From Liolophura sinensis (taxonomy: Eukaryota; Mollusca; Polyplacophora; Chitonida; Chitonidae): a DNA stretch of 64,000 nt. The number at the start of each line of letters is the position of its first letter. Within the stretch, counting starts at the first letter, position 1. Below the pieces are notes generated by a model that saw nothing but the letters and a program-made list of their open reading frames with translations, had not been told where the DNA came from and did no database searches. The DNA is taken from NCBI RefSeq assembly GCF_032854445.1, contig NC_088300.1, positions 17,985,570-18,049,569 of the forward strand, in the 5' to 3' direction. Both the position numbers and the translations under genes were made by a program. Of this stretch, positions 45,920 through 59,300 are shown in pieces.

Positions 45920-48900
45920 CTGTAAATGAGAGAATACATCAAGTTACAAAGGCATGCTTTGTACAGTAATAATAAAAATACCTGTACAGAATAGACTTCT
46001 ACAATCACATTTGAAAGGCAATAAGGCCCTCACAAAAAGTTGCTTCCACCAAACAGTCCACCATTCAAATTTTTAAAAATTTCCATGTAGCCTAATGCTT
46101 TGACCCACACAAAACAGCTGGATATTTGATGTCACCTTCCATGACTATTATGAAAGAGGCAATATTGTAGCAGTATATTAAGTAAAAACACACGTGCAAC
46201 TGTAGACTTGATGTATTCTAAAAACTGGCGGTTAAAACATGGCGAACGTTCAGCAGTCGAGAAATAACATAGCATTCCAGTTCCATCCGTACACACAGGC
46301 AATTGTTGGACAATTTGCGCACACTTTAGTTTTCGTATATCATACTAATAAGAAATTTGGTTGTAGAATGTACATATATTTAGGTGAAACGGAAGACTAT
46401 CATTTGATGAGCCAGGGGTAAAAACTGAATTCAGCTCATGACAAATCTGCTCATCTGTCAGATTTATCTGGCATGTATCTCTCTTGTCCTAAAGTAAGTC
46501 ACGTGACCCGTCCACCTGGTATCATGTGAATCAAATTCAATCAGTATATATTTACCAACGTTCGATATGTCAGTTTAGTCAATGTCAGGTATAACTGTCA
46601 TAAGACTGATCGGAAATGTTGATGAGGATGATGGGGTGACAGAATCCATTCCATAGACACCACGCTCTTGTCATTCTAGGTTCATAATCAGTTCTCAAAC
46701 CTTTCGCTAGGCTCGATATTCTCTATAAGCTTTAGACTACTGGACTCTGTGATCACACAGACTACTGAGTCCGATTTCATTAAAATATGTCTCCTTTAAA
46801 TCAAAAGTCAGAAATGGTTTTGCGGAGTGGGAACAAGGACCACGAAACGATCTTTGACAAGCAAAAATTTTATTCATTAAATTTGGTGTGTTCTATTTCG
46901 TTATTTATTGTTTGTTTCACAATAACTTTCTCAGAATTTACGGCGTCAAACAATATTTTGACTTTGTTACGTGAGAAAGAACAATTTTAAAGTGACTTGA
47001 AATTTTGACTAAAGTCCAAGATCGCTTCGTGATCCCGGGGCCAGGATTTTTACAGTCATTATATTTGATATCACTGATATATGTAAGTCACACAAGGACA
47101 ACTACAGCGTAACTATGATTCGATTGACAGCCATATTGGATTTTGAGCACAACCTTCAAGCATGTTATCAAAAACCAATGTACCGATCTTACTAAAACGA
47201 GACTAGTTACATAAAGTTTGCAGAAAGCATTAAATCCGTTCCAATTTCAAAATGTATTCATAATTTCATAGAGTATTCTCATAGAGTATAGATATATTTT
47301 GGGCTGATGATTCCGAAACTGCCGTTCATTTCTGTTTATGATTATAACATTCCGAGATATTGTCAAACAAACCAATTTTGAAGTTCCTTAATTTTAATGG
47401 CCTGTAAATCTAAAACTTTGTGAGCTAGAAATTTGAAGTTTGTACCAAATTGTTACCTATGTTTAGTGGGTAATTAGACAATTACTTCAACTATACCTGT
47501 CTAATTTGTCAAAAGGGGCCGTGTCATGTCGTAATCCGCTCCGTAATGCAGCAGAAGCTGAAAACCATTCGTGAAGGCTGCTTAGAAGATTTGAAACAGC
47601 AAGCTGTTCTAGTCAAAATTTTCCTGTATTTATAACATTGACTTGTCTCTATATATTAAGTTATAGGTCTTAGTATTTCATAAATTCATGGCATAAGATG
47701 TATTCTCTTTGTATGTTATAATTAGGTCAATGTTGGTTCAGCATGACCTAGCCATTCCTTTGTGTCAAGAACACCTCTACAGATTCTTTTTGTCGCCTTG
47801 GGCACTTTTCAAGTCAAGTCTAGGCGAATTCATACTTCAAAGAAATGATTCACGACAGAATGTGCACCGAGTCGTGAACTATACTGCCGTCTTTACAACA
47901 ATTAAGACCCTTTATGAGCATGCTGAGAGACATTTTCCGCCACCATAGAACGGAGTATAAAAACGATATGAACTACATGCGGCCAGAAATGCTTCCTAGA
48001 AGTGTACTGTTGTATAGGTCTATTATAGTTTTCAACATGACTGTAGCATTCCAGTAATATGTGTGCATCTTTGTAAAGTTCTTTGTTACTTTTTGCTATT
48101 GCTGTTGTGTTTTATAGCCCTCTCGTTTCAGAGACCTATGTAGAACTCTTTCTCTGTTTTATATTACATGTAGATGCAGCCATTCTGGAATTAGAGCTAG
48201 ATCCAGTTTGCGAAGAGGGTCCAGTGCTGCATGAGATTCGTATCCGTACGAAAACGGCAACGGTTTCCTGTCATTCTATCTATACGACATAGGGATAGTT
48301 TCCAGTTTAACACTGCAATGATCCTTTTTCGTGGATATCAAGTTACCAAAGTATCCTGTATAATGCGAGTACATACCTCGCAATATAGCATTTGTTAGAT
48401 CATGTGTGTCGTGTAAGGATTTCTATCAAAGTCACAAGTTATTACGAAAAAATTCGTTTGCCAAGGATTAAACACGTTCACTCAGAGTATGGGAGTAAAC
48501 ATGCATAGAAACTCCAGAATCTTGGAGGCCTGCTTAACTCTTGTGCCTAATACCGCCTATTCCAGGCCTAGGTAAGTACATGGATCATCGGTGGTGAATG
48601 AAATTGTTACATTGGATGTACAAAACAGCTGCAATCAAAGCGCAACTGAGATGCATGTTTCGAATGCAGCTTAAAATGATTCGGTTACCGTCTTGTCTTA
48701 AGAGGCTGTTAAAAGGTTGGTTCAAACACACACCAATTTTTTCAATGAACAAACATTTCCAATGTAAAATATCTGATCCATAGTTTTTTTTAAACGTGAT
48801 TATGAAATATTAAATAAAAGAAATTAAAAACGATTAAGGCTGGTGCAATGATCATTTAATTCTTGATCTCAAACTCAAACTTGATTGATTTTTTGACTCA

Positions 48901-51900
48901 CATAGGTAGTCAAACGGTTTGATCATTCGTAAAAGAATCAACGGGATAGCACAAGTAAATTGACAAGTGACCGTGTTTCACCGGTTACCATGTGTAACCA
49001 TTTGCCAACTATCACGCTGTCCTTACTGCTCTGTTTTTATTCTCTGTGCTGTAAACTTTAATATTTGAACCCTACACCCAATATGGTATTGGAATTCTAG
49101 TACAGTAAAATTGTTCAATTGTGCCATATGGAATCCTGGCTACAAATGAATTATGCAAATTCAAATAACGGGCATACTACAATTCCCTAAATTATTACAC
49201 GCCACCATGTGTAGTATAAGTTAGTCAAGGTTAAAGGTTGGAATCATGTCTTACACATTTTCTAGGAAAGGTTATATTAAAAGTGTCGAAGGCTTTCGTT
49301 CGTGGACCAGACAAACGAAACGCTTTAGGAGATATATTTCCTCTGACACTATGTTGCAGATAAATCAAACACGATCAAAATGTCAAGTTTCTTTTTATTA
49401 TGACGCTCCTCGTATCCACACATGACCAGTGAGTATATGTCTGTGATAACTTCTTATAGATATTTATGTGTACCCACACTTCCTGTGCCAGAATTCTAAG
49501 GTTAAGTCTAATAAATCAGACACACTGGTAAAGACTCTCCTCCTGACCCCATAGTGAAGATTGCTCCAGATTCCTATGCCAGTTTATATGTAACCTATGA
49601 AGCAGGGTGTCCGGGTTGGCTATTCCCGGGTCTTCCTGAGTGGGGCTGTGCGTAGGGCTCGTGGGTATAAGAGAGAAGGCTGGAGGAGTGCCACATGAGT
49701 ATCCGTGTCTACAGGCTGTGGACTATCGCTATCTCAACTCGTCGTCCCTGACAGATGGTGTCACTAACCCCGATGCCACATGTAATAAATTGTCCCTAGC
49801 AATTACAAGAATCATAGCGCTTCGAACCACCTCGACCATAATCGAAACGTTTAGCACGCCGAACAAGATTGGATAAATTCCAATAGTCTCGAAGTTTTTT
49901 TCTCGGAAGAAGTGGTTGCAGATTTCCCTGGTCGTTCGTCATTGTAAGGACGTAATTGGCAGAATTTTCACATACTGCCTGTAATATAAATGGTCGATGT
50001 GCCTTTCGCTTACTCAACGAGCTCAGATACACGGCTGTAGATGTGTGAGCCCTTAATTGGCTCTATCGGGCTACATTTTAATTAGGCCTAGGCTTATTTT
50101 TTTGAGAGGGAAATAATAATGTCTTTTTGCGTCTTGAACGCTCGAATTTCGGCATGTTGGCAAAAGATTCCCGTAGGAATATGTGTAATGAACGAGCGTT
50201 CTTTGCTTATTGAACGACGCCATCCGTCTAGTTTTCTCAGCCAATGAAAAAATAGAAGTCCAATCTATTGACGGTGACAATGTATCAATAATCGAATAAA
50301 CCGCTGGCAATTTGAACTGTTTGTGTTTCTTCCACATAATCTTTTTGGATATCGGGCTCAGTGAATAAAACAACCTGTTCTGTTTTACATTCTCCATTGA
50401 TGGATGCACTGAAGCAAGTGAATCGGCTATCGGGTTCTCAAACGAACGTTTTAGTGTACGTCTTTCAAAACATTTGCTACCCGCTATACAAATACGCACC
50501 AGTTTCGGATTTAATTTAACAGAGAAAACACGTCCAAAGTATGTAGCATCCAAACAGAATTATCACAAAGTCTTGAACGTATCTCATTTTTTTTAAAATA
50601 TGTTCAACAACTGGGACTGTGTCGAACATCAAGGATATCGGGAAAACGACAATGATCCGACTTAGATGCATTAAAACATCGGCTAACATAATTTTAGCCA
50701 ATCAAAAATATTTGTACCAAACCGTGTGGTCTTCTCCATGACGTGAGCTATATTTAGATATCTCGCCCAAAATTTTTTACTCCATGCAGCTTGCACTTCT
50801 CTACAACATATCAAAAATCAACCTAGCATGATCACCATATTTTGAGCTATTGTTGCTGGAAGTGAAATCATAGTATTTTGTCACTTTGGCACCTACAGTG
50901 GGGGTGGGTAGTAACACTGGGCAAACAGTTTTCCGTTCTACACAAAAAATTCTGATATATTTGAACTAGGTGCAAAACAGCAGTGCAGAAATTTCTGGTG
51001 TATCAACAACTTGTAATATCTCTGTAACAGTACTCCTTCATTCTTCATTTCGGAAGCAAATCATGGGCCCAGTTGCACGAATTGCGCATGTGTAACCTTA
51101 AGGGTACAGTAGGGCTCATTTATAGCTGTTACTGTGGTAAAGAGGGGATTGTACGGTAATTTTCAGCCGGGCAGATGGTCTTTAACGGTTTCCTTACCAA
51201 ACCCCTGGCTTCCGTGGCTTCTGCACAGACCTGTTAAGCACGTGTTTCGCCGAGTCACACATATTCTTTCTGAAATTATGAGCAGTTGTTATGATAAAGA
51301 TCATAATTGTATGTAGGCCTAACATTATGCAGTGTGCAGTTTTAAATACGGAAAGAATCAATCCACCGTGATATGTACAACGTACAAATCAGTTCTGCAC
51401 AAAGAAGGCAGTCAGCCATAATCTGTCAGGCTTGTTTGATCCTGTCTACAATGACCTCAGTGATCATATAGCGAGCCACACAACTGACATGTTAACATGT
51501 TGGCACCAGTACCCATAGCCTTGTGATCAAATCCGATCATTTACACCGATATGCACGACTACCTCTTCATTCTGAAGAGTACTGTTGAAATGTTGTTTCT
51601 ATCTCTGGGTCTGGCACAGAGTACAAGAAGCACACCTGAGCCGAACCAAGCTGTGACAAAGTAACATATGTTTAAATATGGTTAGATCACGAGTTTTATC
51701 TAGAAGAGCACTCAGAATCCTGTGATTCACATAGAGCTGACCTTTCAAACAGCATCGAGTGTGTGACGTAACATACCCGCCGGTACGTTTACCTCCCCGA
51801 CTAATATCATATCACGCTGTTATGTCTATAAATAGAAAGAAAACTGAGTTTGTTTACTTGTTAGATTTGCGTCCTGCTTTATGTAAAGGTGAACTTTCGG

Positions 51901-54900
51901 AATTTCCTTCAGTGATGAAAGTGTTATTTCGCACAGTTTGTAGATATCGCTTTTGTACTTACATTTTTTTTTTTACAGTTCACACCCAGACGCCTCGACT
52001 TTAAAAAAGAAACATTTGTTTCAAGACGGCAAGCTCAGCGGCATGACGTCATAATGCATGTACATTAAAACTATACATCTCTACATTACACAACAATAAG
52101 ACACGATGTCATACATACGTAGCTGGACGTATCTAGGTCAGCTGCGTTGGTTTAAGCTTGTTGTTGATTGGTCTATAATGCATGCCCTATGTGGAGGGAG
52201 TTAAACAGAATGGCAGCGTGAAATATTCAGTTTTTGCCACATTTTTTCATTTTTTGGGGTATAATATACTTTAACACCTTCGTCTTTGTGTTTGCTGTGT
52301 AGCCCGAAACCGCTGAAGTTTGTTTCGTACCGAGTCAAATTCCGAGAATGCTGATTGCCAAGCAAACAACGCCATTGCGTACATCAAAATAAGATATATA
52401 CTTATTCACTGAGCAAATCTAGAGATCAAAGTGTACAAGTTGTGTACTTTTCGGAATGGCAAATTATTATTCAAGTAATCATTCATGATTCATCGATCTT
52501 CTTGTAGGCTTTGAGTACTCTCATATCCTCCCCAGCTTAACTCAGTGGGTTTACCACTTGATTATGTTTACAGACGTTTGATCATTTAATCGATCAGTTT
52601 GAGTATATAGTTAGCAGGGCGTATAAGAATTACGATAAACAATGAGTTTCTCGTGAAGATGGAACTTGGCTTGATTTCTTTACTTACACTTTTTGGATTT
52701 AGATTTAGATGGGCCATATAAGATAAAATGGTAAGCTGTGTGAGTTAGTTTTATCTTTTAAATCGCAAAGCCTCTCTCAGCATTGTTTTCAATTTTAGCG
52801 TCTTTCAGTTTTTCAGAATTCTTCCGATTATCATCACCGAATGACTTATACAACAACATTCTATTCGGGGTAGTGTGGTGCAGTGTTCAACTCTTTCCAC
52901 CATATGCTACGTTATGGCGGATATTGTAAACACCATCGTGACTAGCTACATTGCCACCATAATAAGCAATAACAAAACGTGTAGTCTATGAACTCCTCTA
53001 AACCCGTACCAACTGAAAATGACAGAGACTCAGGGGAAATACAACAAAAATCTGATTCTAGAGGAACATTTCCGATAAACTTACCATCTCAGAGACTCGT
53101 TCAATATCACTGCGGATAAAATATTAGTGGTTCGCAATGTTATAACAGATGCCGTTATTTATACGAGCTACAAACAGCGCACAAGGTGTTTATTTTCCAG
53201 GGCAGTGTTAAGTTGCATATTTTTGGATGACTTGAAAGGTGGCGGCCATTTTGCAGCGTAAACATTTATGCAGGAAAGACATTGCTTTGTTACCCGTAAC
53301 ATGGACAAGACAAACCAGGCGTTAAACAACAATCAAAAAGAAAAAAAAAAGAGGAAAAAGATAAATGAGTGTGTTTATTCGTTCTCATCCAGGTCGTCTG
53401 TACCAGGTCCATGCCGACCATCGCTCAGGCAATATATACCGTCAGGCCATGAAAACATGACATAATAGATAGTGAAATTCTTATATAATTCAGGGGAAAA
53501 AATGCTCAGAAAAACATTACATTTGTGAGAGATAAAGACGCTTTCTGGTCAGGACAATATACTCTTCTATGGTTTTCGACTGAAAGATCTGTTTTTCTTT
53601 AACAATAGACGGTTTGATAAACCTGTTTACTTTTAATAATTAACACCTTAATAAACCAGTTTTCCTTTAATAATAAACACCTTTCACTGCCAATACCCGT
53701 TTGTCAGTTATGCGTTTTCAAAGTGTCTGCGTATACCCGGGCACAATCAATGAGTATCGACATGACGAATTAACCTCTACCTCTTTCCAATGCGAACTTT
53801 TCTAACGACAAGGAAAATGCTTGAGTAACGTGTGCAAAGAAATATCACTGTGGAAGCCATTTTATTGCAGCACGAATGGGTAATCTGTCAGTATAAAGAA
53901 TGGACAGGTTATAAGGTTGAGGGACGAGGACATAGAACGGCCTGATGGCCAAGGCGCCTTACACAAGGCTAAACAATCGACACCCCAGAGCTAAGCCGGT
54001 AATTGACAGCTAACTTGGATTCGAGCGGAAATGAGCAATTAGCAGAATGTATTTTTTGTTACAGGTATCACAATGAAACGGGAATTAGTCATGTCTAGCC
54101 ATGTCGGAAGTTCACTGATCAGTGAATCAGGTCAAAGGTCAAGCATGCTGATATAGCGGCTTTCGCTAACATCCAGTGTGACTGATGATTCTGCGTACGA
54201 CGCTATTTCAAAGACTTTCTACTTTCATCCATGTACAGATATTATGTGCCAACGTCAGTATAATATTTAAACTCACGATTCTGTTATATAGAGTCGATGA
54301 TAACCATCTTCCGTGGTGTTTTGGTGTTTTCTTATGTGTTATAAATATGGCGTTTGTTGGTGCAGATCTGACTTATGGTGATGTTTTATACACAGATGTT
54401 TCCGTACCTGTGTTAAGGTATACATGAAACATATGTTTATTGTTTCTTAATACGCAGTTGAATACGTGTCCTTAATAATTAAAGTACAAGAAATGAAAAT
54501 CCCAGCCGTGTTTTTGGGTGCTAAAAATGGCTTTAAACTACAGTTTTACTAAAGCCTCTGTGGTCAGTCCGATGATAGCTTACACCCGATGATAGCTGTC
54601 CAAAGTTCAGAAGAAAACTGATATTTACTAGCTGTTTAATGCAGCTATATTGGTTAATGTAAAGATATATTATGTTACATGATATAATAATAGTCTTACA
54701 GCATAGAGAGCAAACTAAATTCAGACGAGGAATTTTGTCCGTCCATCATCAACAAGTCTGATTGAGCAGATTTCTGTACTTGAGAACGGCTTGCACATAC
54801 TCGTTTTCTTTCTCCCCCTAGTCATGAATTAACTCCCTTGGAAAACCAATCTGCTGATGTGTGTAAGAAGTTAATCAGTTTTATGGGGTTGGTAAATCGG

Positions 54901-56185
54901 AATTTAGTACATGCCACAAATCCCGGTAGGCTTTCAACTGCCATGTATGTGATTGCAGATACGACCACTGGAGGAGGCTGGGGAAACTGCTTGGCTGGAT
55001 TTAATGATATCGCTATCACCATCGGGTCATTCCACAAACCCTCGGTAGGCCTTAGTCGGCATTTTTCTAATTCTCGGGGCGGTAGAGTGAAGAGACCAAT
55101 AAGTAGCTAGTGTTAATATGCCACGAAGGTGTCATGTTGGCTCTTTTATATTGCTAACACACAAGCGTATTCAGCTGTTATGGTCATGTAGCGGTGGAGA
55201 AGACTGGGTTTAGGTCTGCTCTCCGTATAGTTATTGTATACCCTGTCTGGGAAAGTTATACTACAAAAATCTCACAAGTTATTTGAGTGGACTTAGTGCT
55301 GTATTTTAATTTACCTCTGTCAGGTACAAGGTACTGGACTAAAGCAACTGAATAAGACGAAATTTAAAATAAATTTATTGTATAGTCTTGTTTACTCCAT
55401 TGTTTCTTAACGTCGCTTTCAATGTCATTTAGACGTAAACATGTATACATGTGAAACTTATTGATGGAAGAATTAAAAAGACACGCCCTATTGATCTACA
55501 CCTTTACGAACACCCTTAGCCCGTGCACGCGAATCTCATCCTATAATCTTTATATCTACATTTAACTCCAACAATAACACCGTATATGCTGCCATTCAAA
55601 CCAATCAAATTCCCTTACAGTCCAGACTTCGTACTGAATTTGAGGGAACAAAATTTCTAAAAGCAAACAGAAAAGCCAATAACTTGAAACAACCACTAAT
55701 CTAGGCCAAATTCAGTTCTATGTCCACGGGGACTTTTTCTGTACTTCACATTTGTAATGGATGTCAAAAATATTATACATGGGTGAAAGTGGAGATACTC
55801 TGCGGAACAGAACGAGGGTCCATCGACAACAAATCAACACTGATTCTTTACGACATCTGAAAGCCAGTAAACACATTGGGCATGTACCCAAAATATGATG
55901 ATTAAATTCGCAATATTACCCTTTTATAAATTATTTTCGGAGGATACTACAAAACGTGTTCATGTGGAACAGCACTTCTTTCGGAAATTCAAGCCCGAAC
56001 TATTGTTTGTTTAGTTTATTTAAGCTCTATTTGTCTACAGATCTAAATCCCTGTAAGCTTATTTCTGTGTATACATTTAGCAGGCCAAACTACACAACTG
56101 TATTCATGTATATATATATGTTCCTTGTGACTATTAATTGTACCATTTTGAAAAGTCTCAAAAGAGACGAAACGTGTTAATTTAT
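45920..56185. other. Probably intron of the receptor gene or intergenic; no exon supported
   Basis: Many ORFs of 60-160 codons, none with a recognised domain. The longest is a 160-codon minus-strand frame at 50071-50553. It has no receptor-like hydrophobic segments or muscarinic motifs. No tandem array or RNA gene seen. Confidence 0.4.
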
Positions 56186-56395
56186 TTTATTTATTTGATT
56201 GGTCTTTTCACGCCGGAATGTTTCACTTACACGACAACAGCCAGCATTATGGTGGGAGGAAACAGGGCAGAACCGGGGAAAACCCACGACCATCTGCAGG
56301 TTGCTGGCAGACCTTCCCACGTACGGCCGAAAGGGAAGCCAGCATGAGCTGGACTTGAACTCACAGCGACTGCGCGAAATGCGTCAATGGTTTAA
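56186..56395 (-). mobile_element. tRNA-derived SINE-like element
   Basis: Plus strand begins ATTTATTTGATTGGTCTTTT, has CCAGCATTATGGTGGGAGGA and ends near ACTTGAACTCACAGCGACTG. On the minus strand that last part gives a GAGTTCAAGTCC B box. It is the best-preserved body of the family seen here and is parallel to the 13.2-kb copy. Confidence 0.68.
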
Positions 56396-59300
56396 ATACA
56401 AGTATAATGTTATGTTAGTCTTCCGAGATTTCGTTTATCGTACACGTCACTAGCTTCAGCCAGCAAGTCATTCTCCTGGATATACCATGTCGATCATGAT
56501 CAGCTGTTTATGGAGTAGCGAGGAAGCAAGAATATGACCCGTCTTAATTCAGGCTTGGCAAAACCAAATATTGCAGTTAGAAATTTCTAGGCCATTCAAA
56601 TATACTACAACCTTCAGCTTAGCTCCGGGGTTACTATACTCAGTGGATATAGACTGCATTGTCAGAGTAGTTACCGAATGGCTTTCATAAGCTGGCTTTG
56701 ATTAGCCTGGTCTACAAGGGCCTGCGTGTACCCAATTTGGAGACACGGTCTCGGCGGGGCTCAAGCCGCCATCCGGTCAGCACTATCAGAGCACAGTGAC
56801 CAGGCTAAACATATTAATTGGGGGAAAGGTCTCTGGAGTGCCCGTACAGGACAAGTGAAGCAATGTTTCGCTCGCTTTATCTCGACCTGCAGATTAAAGA
56901 CGCTGGAAAATTTAGCTGGCAGACAAAATGACCAGAGGCGAAATAACTATCAGACCGAAATGTCTACAACCCAAATGAAATACTAGTATAAAGTGAAGTT
57001 CGCGAATGTCCATCCTCCTTACATGTAGAGCTACTACTGTACCAGCAACATCTTTCCGCAGGTCTTCTTGTGCAAGCTGCATAAGAACAAATTAGCAGAC
57101 GATGTTCCTAGAAGGATTCCATATATCTGAAAGCTTTACAATAGCAGATGTGCTTCTGTAGTGAGCCAGTAAAAAATTTTGTAATTAGCATGCACTTACA
57201 CCATTGCTTCCCAATCATTCCAAAATTCTGCACAATGGTTTATGCACTAAACTGTAAGTTATGTCGGTTTTCTTTGCAAGTAGCCAAACCATATCTGTAA
57301 CCAAAGATGATAACAGAAGAGGCATTTACACAATTTCGTAAATATCCTCGCTTGTTCAAGTAAGTAAGTAAGTGTTCAATAACAACTTACTTTTATTTAC
57401 CTGAATGATATTTTATCCCATTTTCAAGACTTTTTCACGCCGTTATCAACAGTGAGTACATGAAGTCTGTAGAAAGACTGATTATCACTCAGTCTGTCAT
57501 CGAGATAAAATGTATGTATGTGTATAGATAAGTTGGTTCACAGTAAACATGACGACAAGAAAGCGTGAGTGAGAAAGCTTTTTGTCGGGCTTGTCACACT
57601 CTTCATTTCACGATATTTAAAGCAGTGTGCAACTGGTCCATGAATTTGTATTTTAAGGCCCAATGTATTTGTAGGAACTGGGCATTATATAACCAAGCCT
57701 TGCTTGGAACACGTAGTCACATCTCTGAATGGAATTTAAATTACCAGAGTGCAATAGCGATTAACAGCGCGGTTTGGAAAACTCGAACCCTTCATTTCAA
57801 AGAATCTTTGGTTTACAATTATTTCAGTGTACTGAAAACAACGAATATTGCGATGGGAATGTATTCTGAGCCCTCCGTCTAGAGCCCACCACCCTTACCC
57901 AATGCAATCTTCCATCACTTTCCAGAGAGCAGATTCTTTCCAAGCCTCTTGGTGTGATATAAAGCCCGTCCTTACCTACATGTACCAATATCTTTCTGAT
58001 TTCAGCAGAACGCAATCATGTTGTGTTATACAAGAACACAGGTTCTTCTTCATCGATCTTTGTATTTGGCGATTTTCAAACAGAGCGATTTGGATTACAG
58101 TTTCACATGGCCTAACTAAGCGTTTTGCCCAGGGAGAACATGAATAACTCAGCGAATGAGTTCGTTATTGGTTTGGAAAACTCGAACCCTTCATTTCAAA
58201 GAAGCTTTGGTTTACAATTTTTAACTATACTTTTTAACTTTTAAACAGACACGACTGGCGATGTTGGAGACAAGATCTCGGTACAAGTGCATTTGCCTTA
58301 ACACACACTGCTGTAACTTCTTTTAACACAGCAGGGGACTTTTTGGTCAATCATAAAACTCGTCCACATTGACAAAGAACGAAGATAAGCACCTGTATTG
58401 CGTACAAAGGAAAGTGTACTTGACCGAATTAAGCTTTACATACTTTCAGGCTATGCTAGACATTATTGTATGAGATTACACCTTCTAAGTATATGATACC
58501 GATAATAAAAAAACATCCACTGATTTAGTATGCTAACCATGCCAAAGACACATGTTAATAAAACTTTGCCAACTCTCGACATATGACAGACGGTGGTTAA
58601 AAAAAATTCCCATCTTCACCGAGAAGTCGACTTTTTTCTACTATCATTGTAATATGACATGTATTTGCTTTACGAAAAGTTGTATTCTGCAGCAACCGGA
58701 TATGCATATAATGGGAAATACTCGGCAGGAATCAATTTGTGGTCATGTCCGCGGAGCAGGCCGCCAACAGCTGCTTCTCCATCAGCTATAGGCTGTATTC
58801 AACCTCCTCACGGATTGGTCAACGCTATCGACAAATATTTCACCATGCGTCGAGAAAGCCTCAACCGATGAACTCCTCCTTCTGATCGATGGAGCTAGTA
58901 TTTTTCTCAGACACTCAAATGGCTCCCCTGCCAAATTTAACACCCATAAAACATCAGCGAACCTTGTTGGAATATCGGCTAGAATACTGTTTGGGGACTA
59001 GCGATTCCAGCAAGACCTGTTGACAAAGCAGCAGATGGTTCTGTCATTAATTCAACTATTTTTTCTCTCGTCCCGCTGATGTAAGGAACAGGGGTAGGGA
59101 AGTTTGTTTTGTTGAGGTTCACCCAACCACCAAATACATATGCTTCCTCACGATTTGAACATTCCAGAGAGGCTTGTCTGCTTTTATAAAAATCCGGCAA
59201 ACGCCTCTTTGCCTGGAAACTGTCTGGTTGGCTTGGAACCTCAATCTTGTTAGAGAGGATCGAGGTGAGAAGGCCCCACGGTCAGAGATATAGGGGACTT

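Noticed and set aside
45714..45929. Plus-strand Pro-rich ORF of 71 codons
   Set aside because: It is the antisense shadow of the muscarinic receptor exon.
50071..50553. 160-codon minus-strand ORF
   Set aside because: No recognisable domain, hydrophobic pattern or splice context; it could be chance. Not called as a gene.
54838..55110. 90-codon ORF with a GGGWGNCLAGF phrase, loosely like retroelement RNase H
   Set aside because: Similarity is too vague: the catalytic residues do not line up and there is no neighbouring reverse transcriptase.
58659..58871. ORF with ATGYAYNGKYSAG and AIDKYFT, faintly like a piggyBac transposase
   Set aside because: Only two short phrases with wrong spacing; no flanking terminal repeats seen. 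A profile search would settle it.
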